From contig CM055112.1 of NCBI GenBank assembly GCA_029204225.1, forward strand, positions 44,011,163 to 44,075,162: a stretch of 64,000 bases of DNA, given 5' to 3'. The DNA is from Diphasiastrum complanatum (Eukaryota > Streptophyta > Lycopodiopsida > Lycopodiales > Lycopodiaceae). Shown here in pieces: positions 10,640-21,039 of the stretch. The notes under the pieces are model-generated. The model saw only the letters and a program-made list of their open reading frames with translations. It was not told where the DNA came from and searched no databases. Position numbers and translations under genes: made by a program. The stretch's first letter is position 1. Every line of letters begins with the position of its first letter.

Positions 10640-11790
10640 TTTGAACTTAAAATGTCAAAACCTAAAAGAGTAATCTACACCATTTGATCAAAACATTTAC
10701 CTTGAAATACCTTCACTTATAAAATGTTAAAATGGACTACTTAAGAAAGCACCATTTGACGTGCTTTTATTTGAACTAGCTTAAGAAAATATAAGCATCG
10801 ACACCCCAATTATCAAGGTCTCACAAGTGTTCCATGACCTTCATCTAGTGCTAGTTCTCTAAATCTCGGGAGATAAATTGTTGCCTTTTTCTAATTTGAA
10901 TTGTAGCTTGATTTATAACTCCCATCTCAATATATGAAAGTAGAAATACATATTAGATTTGTTGGGCAAAAGCCTATTAATAGCTTGTGATTTATCTTGT
11001 TGATTGAAAAAAAAGTCATATTTTTATCCTGCCTATTGTCAGATTCAAGAAACTATCACAACATTGTGCAATTGTCATTAAACTTGTGGTGCTAATTGAT
11101 CCAAATGATTTATAATTTGGTCACTGTCTTAGCTTGGCTAAGGTTTGTTGACTTTGAATTACGAGATCAACAAGGGGCTCGATTGCAAGTAGGATTAATC
11201 AGAGCCTAATAAAAAATGAGAATGAAGTAAACAAGGTTAGAAGATTTTGAGGCCTAGAAACACTTTATCCACTCCATCAACTAGAATGCCTAGAAGCACC
11301 ATAGCAAAAATGTGATGAGAGGCTATTGCAATTTTATGGAGGATAATTATAATAGAATATATGTGCATATTACCCACTATTATTAAAAATATCTTGAAAT
11401 TCGCTTAGACAAGAGACAATATATATATCTTTCCCAACTCCATGTCATTTTCCTTAAAGAGATGAATCCCTGCTTTTATTGAAGGATGTTAAAGTTCCAA
11501 AGCTCCTAGTTTGGATTCAGGATTATAGAGAGCTAATTAATTTTCATGTTTTAGATTTAGCACGTATGGATATAATGAGAGGTTATTTAATAAATCTCCT
11601 GATATAGACTTTGAGAGGCATGTGCTCTCTTTTCAGGAGGGTAATGAAGTAGTTACTCTCTTCGGAGACATATATGTACATCCATTTGGGATGATTTCAT
11701 TTGTTAATGTAATGGAATTTTTTAATTCGTAGTATGAAGCTTAATTTTTGTTTGTTTAATGTAAATGGAGAAGAATAAGATTTGAGATGA
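10640..11790. other. Stretch without a recognisable gene
   Basis: AT-rich DNA with no convincing frame. The part at 11,435-11,490 (CCCAACTCCATGTCATTTTCC) reappears at 40,060-40,115 downstream of the third zinc-finger copy, with about 840 bp missing there, so this belongs to the ancestral 3' flank of that gene. The same stretch is at 55,840-56,990. Confidence 0.5.
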
Positions 11791-11799
11791 ATTCAAATA

Positions 11800-12280
11800 T
11801 GTTGTTCTAGTTGAATTACCTCATGGAATACCACTGTCTAGGTCATTACACCACATGATTGAGCTAATTCCAAGTAGTCACCTTATCTCTATACAATCCT
11901 GTCAGTTTTCTTAGAAGGATGTGTGTTGACTACAAGGGGTTGAATAAGATAACTATTAAGAATAAATATCCATTACCCTGAATGGATGATCTGGTGGATC
12001 AATTAGGTGGAGCTAAATACTTCACAAAAATAGATTTCAGAACTGTAATTATCAGATTAGGATTCATCCAAATGATAAGCAAAATACTATTTTTCGGATG
12101 AGATTCGGTCATTATGAATTTCTTGTGCTTCGACAAATGCACCTACGACATTTCAACAGATCATAAATGATATTTTTTGTCCATATCTAGGTCAATTTCC
12201 TAGTTGTATATTTAGATGCTATTCTCATCTACAATAGAACACTTAATCAGCATCTGAATCATGTTAAGACTATCTTGCCG
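11800..12280 (+). pseudogene. Ty3/gypsy reverse transcriptase relic, copy 1
   Basis: Conceptual translation across frames gives [55 protein letters not shown] and FRMRFGHYEFLVLR, the order of a gypsy RT N-terminal half. The usual FLDDIL motif is reduced to a shifted CIFRCYSHLQ-like stretch. Stops and frameshifts throughout. It differs in sequence from the gypsy RT at 18.1 kb, so it is another family. The same relic is at 56,997-57,477. Confidence 0.75.
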
Positions 12281-13090
12281 CAATCATAACAACGTGAAAC
12301 TCACGACATGAAATTGTAATGCTCACACATGGAACCATGGGAATGACCCCAATTATAGAACCGCAATCACAATGAGGACTCACAAGTACTCAACAGAAAA
12401 TCACAACGAGAACTCGTAAATCTGCAACAGAAAATCGCAATGAGAACTCATAAATCGGCAAAAGAAAATCGCAACAGCCGAGATATGAAATTGCAATATT
12501 GCGACCAACTAGAACCGTAATCCAAGTACCCTCTTTCTCGCAATATACCGTAGAAATTAGTCGGCCGTTCACCGTCATATCTATTTCGAACTGAAGAGAC
12601 CATAACAATGTCATCGCAACACTGTGAGATATGCGCACAACCCGTAATATAATCGCAACTTATGCGCTATGGTTAATCTAGTTGCTAAACTATAATGAAA
12701 TCGGGTATACATAGCATTTTCCAAGTACCCGTTATAAAAATTATCATACAATCCTATCCAAAATCACTCGACACAAGGGTTTGTAACATCCTTCTACAAT
12801 AGAACTAGTATGAGCAATATTTTGTATCACGTCCACATGTAACGATATTTAGTGCGCTTCCGCACTTCCTAGAAGATTAATTCATATAATTGTTAATGAT
12901 TCCTCATTTTATAAAGCAATTTAAATATACATATGCCTACACACACCATGGTTAATCACGTATACACCATTTTCTCGTATTTTACTATAATATAAAGTGA
13001 TGTATGAAATTTTCAATAGCCCAGTACTTATTAATTACTTATTTACACATGTTTTTCTTTCACATGCATCTCCATAAGGAGTCATCATCT
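12281..13090. other. Noncoding stretch with short repeats
   Basis: Around 12,388-12,475 a 33-bp unit (CAACAGAAAATCGCAATGAGAACTC plus spacer) occurs about three times. The rest shows nothing recognisable. Same in copy 2 at 57,478-58,290. Confidence 0.5.
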
Positions 13091-13099
13091 AGGCTTCCA

Positions 13100-13330
13100 T
13101 CAAGATTCTCCCAACTGACGTTGGTTGAATGTAATGTTTGCCTTCATAATGTCAAATAAAGAATAGATTACCCCTCTATTGATATCGCCCTTTTCGTCAT
13201 GAGGGTGACAGACCTTTACCCTACTATTGTTTACAATAAATGGCACCCTCGATGGATTCTGCCAAGAAATCAACACATTATTACCAAATACATCCAAAAT
13301 TCGGTATGGTCCCTCCCAATGTTGATCCTT
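13100..13330 (-). pseudogene. Gypsy integrase C-terminal tail relic, copy 1
   Basis: The minus strand encodes QHWEGPYRILDVFGNNVLIS followed by RVPFIVNNSRVKVCHP. The (W/K)EGPY(R/K) start and the short beta-rich stretch after it are typical of the DNA-binding C-terminal domain of Ty3/gypsy integrases. The catalytic core is absent and no chromodomain follows. Copy 2: 58,297-58,527. Confidence 0.5.
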
Positions 13331-13439
13331 GGATTTAAGAGTATTTGTTATTGGATTATTCTCCTTCTTACCAATCGATAATCGGTTTTAATCTTCATCG
13401 ATTGTTTTATCCGTTTCTGCGATTTTTCCCGAGTTCTTT

Positions 13440-13760
13440 TACAGTCTACAGTTTTACAAGTGCTTTTACACAATCTACAGAATTACATGGAGTTTTACCA
13501 CAGTGTCGCATTTCATTTGCTCTCACTTCGGCTTTCTCGCCTGTCAAGAAATACGCGAAGTTTTACCTTAGTGTCGCTTTTCTCTCTCACTTCAGTTTTT
13601 CACTTTTTGCGAAACTGTCGCTTGTCAGGAATCTCGTGTAAAAATGCAGTGTCGCTTTTTGCATTTTTCGCCTGTTAGGATTTGTGAGCAAATATGCAAA
13701 GTTGCATTTTTCACTTGACAAAATGTCGCACTTTTTGCTTTTTCCAAAGAGCCTTAAATA
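13440..13760. repeat. Degenerate tandem repeat with GTGTCGC motifs
   Basis: GTGTCGC(A/T)TTT, CTGTCA(A/G)GAA and TTTTGC motifs recur at intervals of roughly 70-90 bp with strong drift. Overlapping frames are shadows. Copy 2: 58,637-58,957. Confidence 0.4.
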
Positions 13761-13796
13761 TTAAGGAAATGACTCTGGCAAAGTGTAGGGCAGCCC

Positions 13797-14104
13797 TATA
13801 GTAGAGAGGAGGACCCTGGCCTCTGAATCCTATTGGTCCAGTCTTGCCTCTCTTTTTATTCAAATTTAAAAAAGTGTGGGAACCATCAAGATTGGAGGGA
13901 AACCTAACTTTATTCACTAACTTGACATTTAGGCCCTGCGACATTAATACTCCCACAAAATAGGCCTAAAGACCTTTTATTAACATTCTAATTAATCAAA
14001 TAACTATGTGATCATTGGGTTGGACTTACACACACAAGGTGCCAAATCCCTCTCACTTATTAACTAGGGTTAGGGTTGCCTTGGGATCCGCAAACCCTCC
14101 AACA
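13797..14104 (-). mobile_element. Proximal half of a gypsy LTR, minus strand, copy 1
   Basis: Reverse complement starts TGTTGGAGGGTTT and matches 23,558-23,868, the first part of the gypsy 3' LTR, up to CTCCTCTCTACTATA. Its continuation is at 9,407-8,998. The frame with MSQGLNVKLVNK on this strand, also seen at 23,718, is LTR sequence rather than a gene. Copy 2: 58,994-59,301. Confidence 0.85.
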
Positions 14105-14706
14105 TGAATGGATGTTATCTTGCTGTAAAATCAAGTAATGGATTTAGAAAACAAAGTTTGTTCAATTACTTTGATGATCAAGTTGAAGATCAAGAGGTTG
14201 ATCTCAAAGCGCTTCAACTAGTCAAAGGGGAAGGTGGCAATTTGGAGCTAGTCAAGAGCATCAAAGGAGAGGTAATTGGCAAAGATGTTATGGATCTGTT
14301 TTTGCAACATATTGAAGACTCAAATAAGGTCAAAGGAGCAACAAGGAAGTGTTTTTCAAGTTTAATTTACTTGTTCTATCTCATGTTTGAGCATTTTCAA
14401 GTGGATGTGTGCAAATTGTCAAGATATGGTAAAACTAGCTACATTGGTGAGCATTGTTTTGATGTTGGATTTGTATTAGCATTCTTGGCTGGTTTTACTG
14501 ATGGAAATGAAGCTATTGGAGGCTCATTATGTCACTCATTCATGGTCAAGTCATCAAGGCTTGATGACATCTTATGGCAAGATGAAGATGGAGGCTCATT
14601 CATGGAGTATCATGGTGGATACATGGCAACAAAGGACAAAGAAGGAGGAGACATGCAAGCAAAAGTTGATCACTCCATTTATTGTTTGTTTGCTGTATTT
14701 TTCTAG
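14104..14706 (+). CDS. Hypothetical 200-residue open frame
   Basis: Open from ATG to TAG in both copies (59,301-59,903 in copy 2), starting at the LTR edge. The product begins MNGCYLAVKSSNGFRKQSLF, is mixed acidic and basic, and has a hydrophobic stretch around residues 80-95 (SLIYLFYLMF) and another near 120 (VGFVLAFLAGF). I recognise no domain. It lies in front of a copia RNase H tail on the same strand and may be sequence captured in, or degraded from, that element. Function unknown; it may not be a gene. Confidence 0.25.
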   Translation: MNGCYLAVKSSNGFRKQSLFNYFDDQVEDQEVDLKALQLVKGEGGNLELVKSIKGEVIGKDVMDLFLQHIEDSNKVKGATRKCFSSLIYLFYLMFEHFQVDVCKLSRYGKTSYIGEHCFDVGFVLAFLAGFTDGNEAIGGSLCHSFMVKSSRLDDILWQDEDGGSFMEYHGGYMATKDKEGGDMQAKVDHSIYCLFAVFF

Positions 14707-14917
14707 AGAGTTCAGAGTTGAAAGCATGGTGGAATCATCTCATTTACATTCTGTTTGATTCTTCATGTTTTAGTCACATTTTTACATGTAAAATTGATGT
14801 AAGAAATAGTGAAGCATCCCAAGTGGACACTATTCTCTATATCAATTATAGTTGTTTCTATTTTGAGCATTACATGATCATTGAAAGGAGATCTATTCTT
14901 AGGAAGAAGGTCATTCT

Positions 14918-15161
14918 TATGATGGATCAAAGTTCTATGGTCAAAAACTATGCTAGGAGCAAGCATATTGAGATACAATACCATTTTGTGAGGGAACGAG
15001 TCATTGCAAAGGAGGAGGAGCTTCAACATGTGTCTCCAAGGGAATGTGTAGCTGATATCTTCACCAAAGCACTGGGAAAAGACTTGTTCATAAAGCACGG
15101 GACTTCACTTGGAGTATTATCAAAGTCTATGCTAAAACTAGTTGAAAGATTGGGAGTCTGA
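14918..15161 (+). pseudogene. Ty1/copia RNase H C-terminal relic, copy 1
   Basis: The frame contains MDQSSMVKNYARSKHIEIQY, HFVRERV and ECVADIFTKALGKDLF, then ends at TGA after RLGV. ARSKHIEIQYHF and VADIFTKALGKD are signature segments at the end of copia Pol. The RT and front of RNase H are missing. The same relic is at 60,115-60,358. Confidence 0.85.
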
Positions 15162-15209
15162 AAGATTCAACTAGTTTCATCACATTTTGCAATATTTTTA
15201 TATTTGGCA

Positions 15210-15800
15210 TGTTGAGGCCAAAACTTGTTTTAGACTTGGAGGTTGACTTTTCAAAGTTCATTAGTCTAAATTTCATTTGAATAAATACATTTTGAAAGTG
15301 TGGGAAAGTTGGAAGGCGAGGTTGAGTAGATTCAATTTGAATAGTTGGGTACATTGAATCTAGACCCAAAATTAGTAGGGTTAGCATTTTGGTGGGAAAG
15401 CTAAGTGGCCAAATAGGATTTGGACCTGCTATAAAAGGATGTAACTCGTGGAGAGAGCAATCTTCTCTCTTCTCTATCTCATTTCATGCTTATACATGGT
15501 TCTCTTGGATTCTACTATCCATTGGTGCACTATCCTTTTGATTGCTTGCAATTCTATGTGTAGAATGATCTATATTTGCTATTTTTTGGATCCACACATG
15601 TGAAATACAGTAGATTGCTGGTTTTGTATGGACAACAATAGTACATAATCATTTCATTAAAGTTTGATCAAGTTCTATTGGTGTTTGCATCTCAATTTGT
15701 GTGTAGATGCTGATTTTTCTACATTGGTGAGATTGGTACTGTATTTCTCTTTCTAACCAATGATCATTCAAGTAGATTGGATCTTAAGGATCTGAAATAT
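15210..15800 (+). mobile_element. Probable copia 3' LTR, copy 1
   Basis: Starts TGTTGAGGCC shortly after the copia RNase H end. It contains GCTATAAAAGG at about 15,431 as a likely TATA box with a CT-rich transcript leader after it. The second half (GTAGAATG...CACACATGTGAA...GTAGATTGCTG) is recognisable in a diverged relic at 41,690-42,260. No clear polypurine tract precedes the start, so the left boundary is provisional. Copy 2: 60,407-61,000. Confidence 0.5.
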
Positions 15801-15810
15801 TTCACACTAA

Positions 15811-16943
15811 TGAGCACAAAACATTAGAGGATAGAAACCACACACTCTATGCTATCTCTGAGTAACTGTTTTAGCTTCAGCTATGTGTCCAATCTGTATA
15901 TTTGATATATTGAGGATAATAAGCGCGAAAGCTTTACCATCCTTCGATTTCCACTTTGAGTCGTTGTCTTCAGGTTTTACTTTTGTACCTATGACAACAT
16001 CCCATAATTCGCTGTCAATTAGCAAGGTCTTCATCTTAAATTTCCACAAATGATAATTGGATCCACTCAGCTTGTATGCGATAAGACCAGCTTTACTTTG
16101 AGAATCCATCTGGAACTTAGTCTGTCGATTGTATCGATGATGCTAAGATGTAGTAATCTCCACAATAGGAAACCAATTCAGTGATACATGAAGAAAAAAG
16201 ATAAAGATATAGTGAAATTACTCTGATACCATGTCAAAAATAGGTTAGATAATCATAGCAAAAAATTTCCACTTCCAATGCATGATTACGCCTATCAAAA
16301 ATTGAACAAAGCAGTAGTGATGGGAATAATGTTCAATCTTTAGCAACTAACTTTGAAATCACTAGATACTAAGTGATTACGTAGCCAAACATGGAGTATT
16401 GAATTCTTGGACAATTTTATCAGTTACAAAGAAAATACAAAGATGCATGCATTTTGACATATACTGAATGCAATAAAAGATAGTATTGATTCAGAAAAAC
16501 AAAATCAGGTGCTAATCAGCGCAAAACATTAGCGGATAGAAACCGCACACTCTAAGCTATCTCTGAGTAACTGAGGATAAGTCTGATAATAAGTAGCTAT
16601 GTTGATAAGCAATAGCACAATAGCAACTCTAAAATATAACTCTAAAGACTGAGCTAGAATGCTCAAGAGAGTTCAAGCTCCAAAGCTTGATAGAGAGCTA
16701 ACTTGCAATACTTGTTGATATTAAACTGCTTAGATTAAAACTGTATGAATATGATCATCTATTTATACTAAGAAATTAGGTCATCAATTGTGATTTCCAG
16801 TGCGGCTGATATCCGCTAGCATCCATTTGGTTCCTTGTCATTGATTGTTGATAAGCGGTGAAATTGGTCGTAAATGTTCAGTCTGCATAAATGAACCAAA
16901 CTGTCACTTCTGCAAAAAATGAGCTAAATAGCCACAGACAACA
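15811..16943 (-). mobile_element. Internally deleted copia element (LTR, primer site, gag start), copy 1
   Basis: On the minus strand: an LTR at 16,943-16,232 beginning TGTTGTCTG and ending TTTTTGACA, with a TATA box (TATAAATAG) near 16,762; a primer site TGGTATCAGAG at 16,231-16,221; and the first 85 codons of a copia gag (16,109-15,852) with YKLSGSNYHLWKFKMKTLL, the usual gag N-terminal motif. The gag then runs into a 56-bp piece (15,866-15,811) that repeats LTR positions 16,567-16,512. Everything between gag residue 85 and the LTR is gone, leaving a non-coding derivative. It interrupts the 5' part of the plus-strand gypsy element. Copy 2: 61,008-62,140. Confidence 0.75.
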
Positions 16944-17051
16944 TGGTCGCAAACAAGGCGACAGTATCGGGATTTTGCGAAAAACATGCCCTAAAAAGCG
17001 GATAACAATTCATCACCAACGGATCACACTTGTGATCGACCAGAAAAAAAA

Positions 17052-18827
17052 TTGGGAGTTCACTGTGATTCTCAAACAAATACTGTCAATTGGAATGAAG
17101 CTCTTGCAACAGTTGATTGTACAGTAGGATATATGTGTCAACAAGATATTAAATTAGAGATGAGCGAGATTTCCTTGTTAGATCAAACTTTGGATACGCC
17201 AATCACGTTTCCACTAAATGTGCTGAATGTAGCCTGGATATCAACGGAACCTATACCAGATCCAATTGAGGATGATCTCATACCAATGAGCCATGTCTTA
17301 ACATATGATGGCAACGTAGAACTTACGGATGAACATATTCTACATCACATGGATCTGACCAGATTTGGAGTGCGTAATGTTCCTGATGAACCAACAATCA
17401 AATCGCCCAAAGCAGTTATATTGAAGGGAGACAGGATGGCAGGTTCGATGACGAAGAAACATGCAAAACAACATTATAATATGGTCCTAAAATGGGAAAA
17501 TCCCTCTCAAAAGATTGATTTAAAGGAAGTGCCACCTCTAGTGGATAAAGACAAAGGAAAAGTCAAGAATGATTCTTCAACTCAGATCTCCAGCAAGACA
17601 TCATCGTCTAAGAAGTCTTCACCTGAGAAGAAAGATTTATCATCTCGGAAGTCATCACCTCCACGATCAATTCATGCTAAGAAGACTAAACGAAGATCCA
17701 AGACAAGTCCTTTCGAAAAGGAACAAGCAAATGTAGTCCAACATGATATGTCAGAGCATTTTAAACGTTATACACTGGATGATGTGGTTATCATATTACC
17801 TAAAGCACATCGTGAACCTGAAGAACACATGCCGGAATCTAAAGAGGTTTATGATGGCCCAGCTAGGACGCAGCCAATGAATCTTGCAGAACCAGGAGAA
17901 AAAAAAAAGATTGTACAAGTGGGATCACAACTTACTCCTGAACAGTATCAAGCACTCCGTTTGCTACTTATTAAGTATCAAGATTGTTCTGCATGGACTT
18001 ATCAAGATTTGAAGGGTATTCCGACATCAGTCATTGAACATACCATACCTTTAGTACCTGATGCAGTACCAAAGGTTACAAAGTTCTATCGCTGTAATCC
18101 TAATGTGGCAGATCCGATAAAGAAAGAACTTTAGAGATTGCTTGATGCCGATTTCATTTATGAGATCGAGCATACCGAATGGATTTCACCGATTGTCATT
18201 GTTCCTAAGAAAAATGGGAAATTGCGAATCTGTGTAAATCTCAAAGCATTGAATAAAGTGACACGGAAGGATCACTTTTCGTTACCTTTTACTGAAAGCA
18301 TTTTGGATCGCCTTGCTAGAGCGGAAGCTTATAGTTTCTTGGATGGATTTAGTGGCTACAACCAGGTTAAGATTGCACCTGCCGATCGCCATAAAACTGC
18401 TTTTGCAACAGAATCGGACACCTATGCTTACAAAGTAATGCCGTTTGGACTCTGTAATGCACCAAGTTCATTCCAAAGAGTAATTCAATTTGCCTTTAAA
18501 GATTATCTGCATAAATTCCTTGAAATTCACTTGGACGACTTGGGAATTCATAGTACAGATACAGACCACCTAGATGGATTGGAGAAAGTCTTTGAAAGAT
18601 GCCGAAAATATAAGATTTCTCTAAATCCAGAAAAATGCCAGATATGGGTTTCTCACGGAGTGGTGCTTGGACATGTGATATCAAGACATGGTATTGCCAC
18701 CGATTACTCTAAGATCAAAGTTATTGTGGAATTGCCACCACCAGCAACAATTCGAGGAGTTTATGTGTTTATGGGTCATGTGAACTACTATCGAATTTTT
18801 ATTATCTTCTTTGCGGATTTAGCATGA
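17052..18827 (+). pseudogene. Ty3/gypsy Pol: linker and reverse transcriptase, copy 1
   Basis: One frame covers a 360-codon part, an in-frame TAG at 18,132-18,134 and a 229-codon part. Residues 1-240 are a basic, serine-rich linker (KKSSPEKKDLSSRKSSPP); then QLTPEQYQALRLLLIKYQDC and SVIEHTIPLVPDAVP lead into RT. RT shows EWISPIVIVPKKNGKLRICV, YSFLDGFSGYNQVKIAP, MPFGLCNAPSSFQR and the catalytic LDD within FLEIHLDDLGIHS, then LNPEKCQ and GHVNYYRIF. The TAG replaces a position that is usually Q before the RLL motif. Gag and protease are missing, cut off by the copia remnant. The TAG is also in copy 2 (63,330-63,332), so it predates the duplication. Confidence 0.9.
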
Positions 18828-19316
18828 CCTATATACAAATTAAGTATTGTTCCTATTTGGACAGTAGAGGCATTAGAAGCCTTTGAAAAGTTTTAAAAAG
18901 CATTATCTTCAGCACCAATACTGTGTTCTCCAGATTAGACATTAGATTTTCATATTCATACGGACGCCTCAAAATACGCCATTGGATCAGTTTTGACGCA
19001 GCCAGGTGACTATAAGAAGGATTATCCTATACAATTTGCAAGCAGATAGCATACGGATCCAGAGAAGAATTATTCAACAACAGAACGTGAAGCGTTAGCC
19101 ATGATTTTTTCTGTTCGGAAATTCCGTCACTATCTCATGGAAACGCACTTTGTATTTTATACGGATCATCAACCGTTACTTTACTTGGTAAATAAGACGT
19201 GTAATACTGGACGTATTGCAAGATGGTTATTATTATTGACTGAATTTGACTTTCGAATTGTGGTCAGAAAGAGAAAGCAACATTATCTAGCCGATCACGT
19301 TTCATGAATTGAATCT
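18828..19316 (+). pseudogene. Ty3/gypsy RNase H domain
   Basis: Continues the RT frame after TGA. FHIHTDASKYAIGSVLTQPG, YSTTEREALAMIF, RHYLMETHFVFYTDHQPLLY and RIVVRKRKQHYLADHVS follow the order of gypsy RNase H, with the acidic residues in HTDAS, TEREA and YTDHQ visible. In-frame stops occur near 18,825, 18,892, 18,937, 19,048 and 19,305; most sit where C-to-T change of CGA, CAG or TGG would create them. The domain is dead but alignable end to end. Confidence 0.88.
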
Positions 19317-19334
19317 GCACCAGCCAATACTGAA

Positions 19335-20658
19335 GTGGATGATGAACTGCCAGATGCTGCGTTGTTCTCTATTGAAGCAGTACCTGAGTGGGCGACAGAT
19401 ATTGTTGAGTATCTGATGTTAGGACAACTGAATGACTCTTTGACAAAAGTACAGAAAAGACAATTGATTCGTAAGGCTCAACCTTATCAATTAATTGCAA
19501 GACAATTGTATCGTCGTGGATCAGATAATATTTTACGAAGATGTGTTTTACCGCATGAAGTACCAGATCTAATCATGTTTTCACATGATGGCATGGGTGG
19601 AGGACACTTCTCTACAGATATTACTGTTCGCAACTTTTGCAATCTGGTTGTTGGTGGCCTACGCTTCATAAGGACATAGAAAATTTTATTCAGACATGTG
19701 ATGTATGCCAACGAGCACGACGGCCTACTCGACAGAATTATGAACTCTTACATCCGGTTTTATTGCAAGCATCGTTTGAAAAATGGAGACTAAATTATGT
19801 TAAAACTATTCATCCCGCTGCTCGAGGATCTCAGGCTCGTTACATTATCGTCGCAACTGATTATATGACCAAGTGGGTTGAAGCCAAAGCTGACAAAGTA
19901 GCTGATGCGAAATCTACAGCTAAGTTTCTATATGAAAATATTTTTGTCATATTTGGATGTTCGATCGAAATTGTCAATGATCAGGGTACACACTTTGTTA
20001 ATCAAACAATAAAGTGTTTACTGGAAGAATTTTTTTGTTATACATAGATTTAGTACTCCCTATTATCCCAGAGGGAATGGCCAAGCTGAATCTTCCAATA
20101 GGATTCTCTGCACCATTATGACAAGGACAGTTGAAGCGAGTCGGTCTGATTGGGAACATAAACTGTATGCAGCATTATGGGCATTCATAACCACTTACAA
20201 AAATAGTACAAATCAAACACCTTTTCAACTGGTTTATGGTCAAGATGTTGTTATGCCAATTGAATTTTTAAATCCCATCTTTATGCATAGCAGCAACGGA
20301 ATGATTAAATGATGATCAGTCTTTACAACTTCGCCACAATGCGTTGCACAAATTATGTGAAACCCGATTGATGGCCGTTCATGCCTTAGCAGTAGAGAAA
20401 GCCCGCCGCAAGGCATGGCACGATTGGCGATTTCATAAGAAAGATCTGGAAGCAGGAGATCTTGCATTGATGTACAAAACCAAGCTGATCAAGGGTAAGT
20501 TGAAGTTTACTGGAGAAGGCCCGTATAAAGTGAAGGAAATCCTCAACTATGGCATAGTAATTCTTGAGCACTTGGATGGGAAACGATTTGATACTCCGGT
20601 AAATGGCAGCCGATTATGCAAGTTTCGGCAGCCTGCTCCGCCAGTTCAGCAAGCCTGA
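19335..20658 (+). pseudogene. Ty3/gypsy integrase
   Basis: Zinc-binding part: SHDGMGGGHFSTDITVRNF, a frameshift near 19,640, then CWWPTLHKDI and CDVCQRARRP. Catalytic core: VATDYMTKWVEA (first D), VNDQGTHFVN (second D) and PRGNGQAESSN (E) after a second frameshift near 20,040. The C-terminal part (20,324-20,658) has ALMYKTKLIKGKLKFTGEGP and PYKVKEI, ending with RLCKFRQPAP. No chromodomain follows. The DDE residues are all still present, so decay is by stops and frameshifts rather than active-site loss. A poorer copy of this integrase lies at 42,870-44,345. Confidence 0.9.
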
Positions 20659-21039
20659 TCTCAATATATTTTTTCATTTTATTTGTTTTCAATTTTTTGT
20701 TTTCAGTATTTAATTTGCTGACTTTTTTTGGAAAAGGATAGCTAAAAAAAATAATAATAATAATAAGGAAAGACCGGTGAGAGATCCCTAGAAACCTTCG
20801 CCGAGATTTTTATAGCCTATTTTTACAATACTGTACATGCCTACAAATTTCTGTTCAGAACTGATCAGCCCAACTGCTATTCAGTGTAATGGACCCACCA
20901 AATTCACCTATAAGTTGGCTGAATTCGATTCATTCCTCACTTGTGCTAGCAAAGCTCTTGCGAATTTTTCTTCTGACCAAAGCCTTCCAAATTTCCTGCA
21001 TTGCCTTCTGATACATTCTCACGCGGTTATAATTCCTTT
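20659..21039 (+). other. Spacer between pol and the extra ORF
   Basis: T-rich stretch, a short (TAA)n run at about 20,749-20,766, and no convincing frame. It separates integrase from the next retroelement ORF. Confidence 0.6.

Larger units (their letters stand above)
1..18830. repeat. Segmental duplication, copy 1
   Basis: This block recurs in the same orientation at 44,708-64,000. Position 1 matches 44,708; the offset changes stepwise through small indels (a longer GA tract here, 20 bp extra in copy 2 near 46,150, a 24-bp loss in copy 2 near 47,423, and about 500 bp extra in copy 2 at 54,690-55,190). Outside those steps mismatches are rare by eye. The left edge lies outside the window, so the true length is unknown. 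Either a recent tandem duplication or an assembly artefact would explain it. Confidence 0.97.

Noticed and set aside
10438-10644. 68-codon frame with three SRIHRICEPGHTS repeats
   Set aside because: It is the translation of the 39-bp tandem repeat after the zinc-finger stop codon.
9408-13796. Helitron ends around the captured zinc-finger block
   Set aside because: The left edge has TC, but the right edge lacks a CTRR end with a preceding hairpin and the insertion is not between A and T.
13711-13956. Conserved protein MSQGLNVKLVNK seen at two loci
   Set aside because: Both occurrences lie within the gypsy LTR and in antisense or chance frames; shared identity comes from the LTR.
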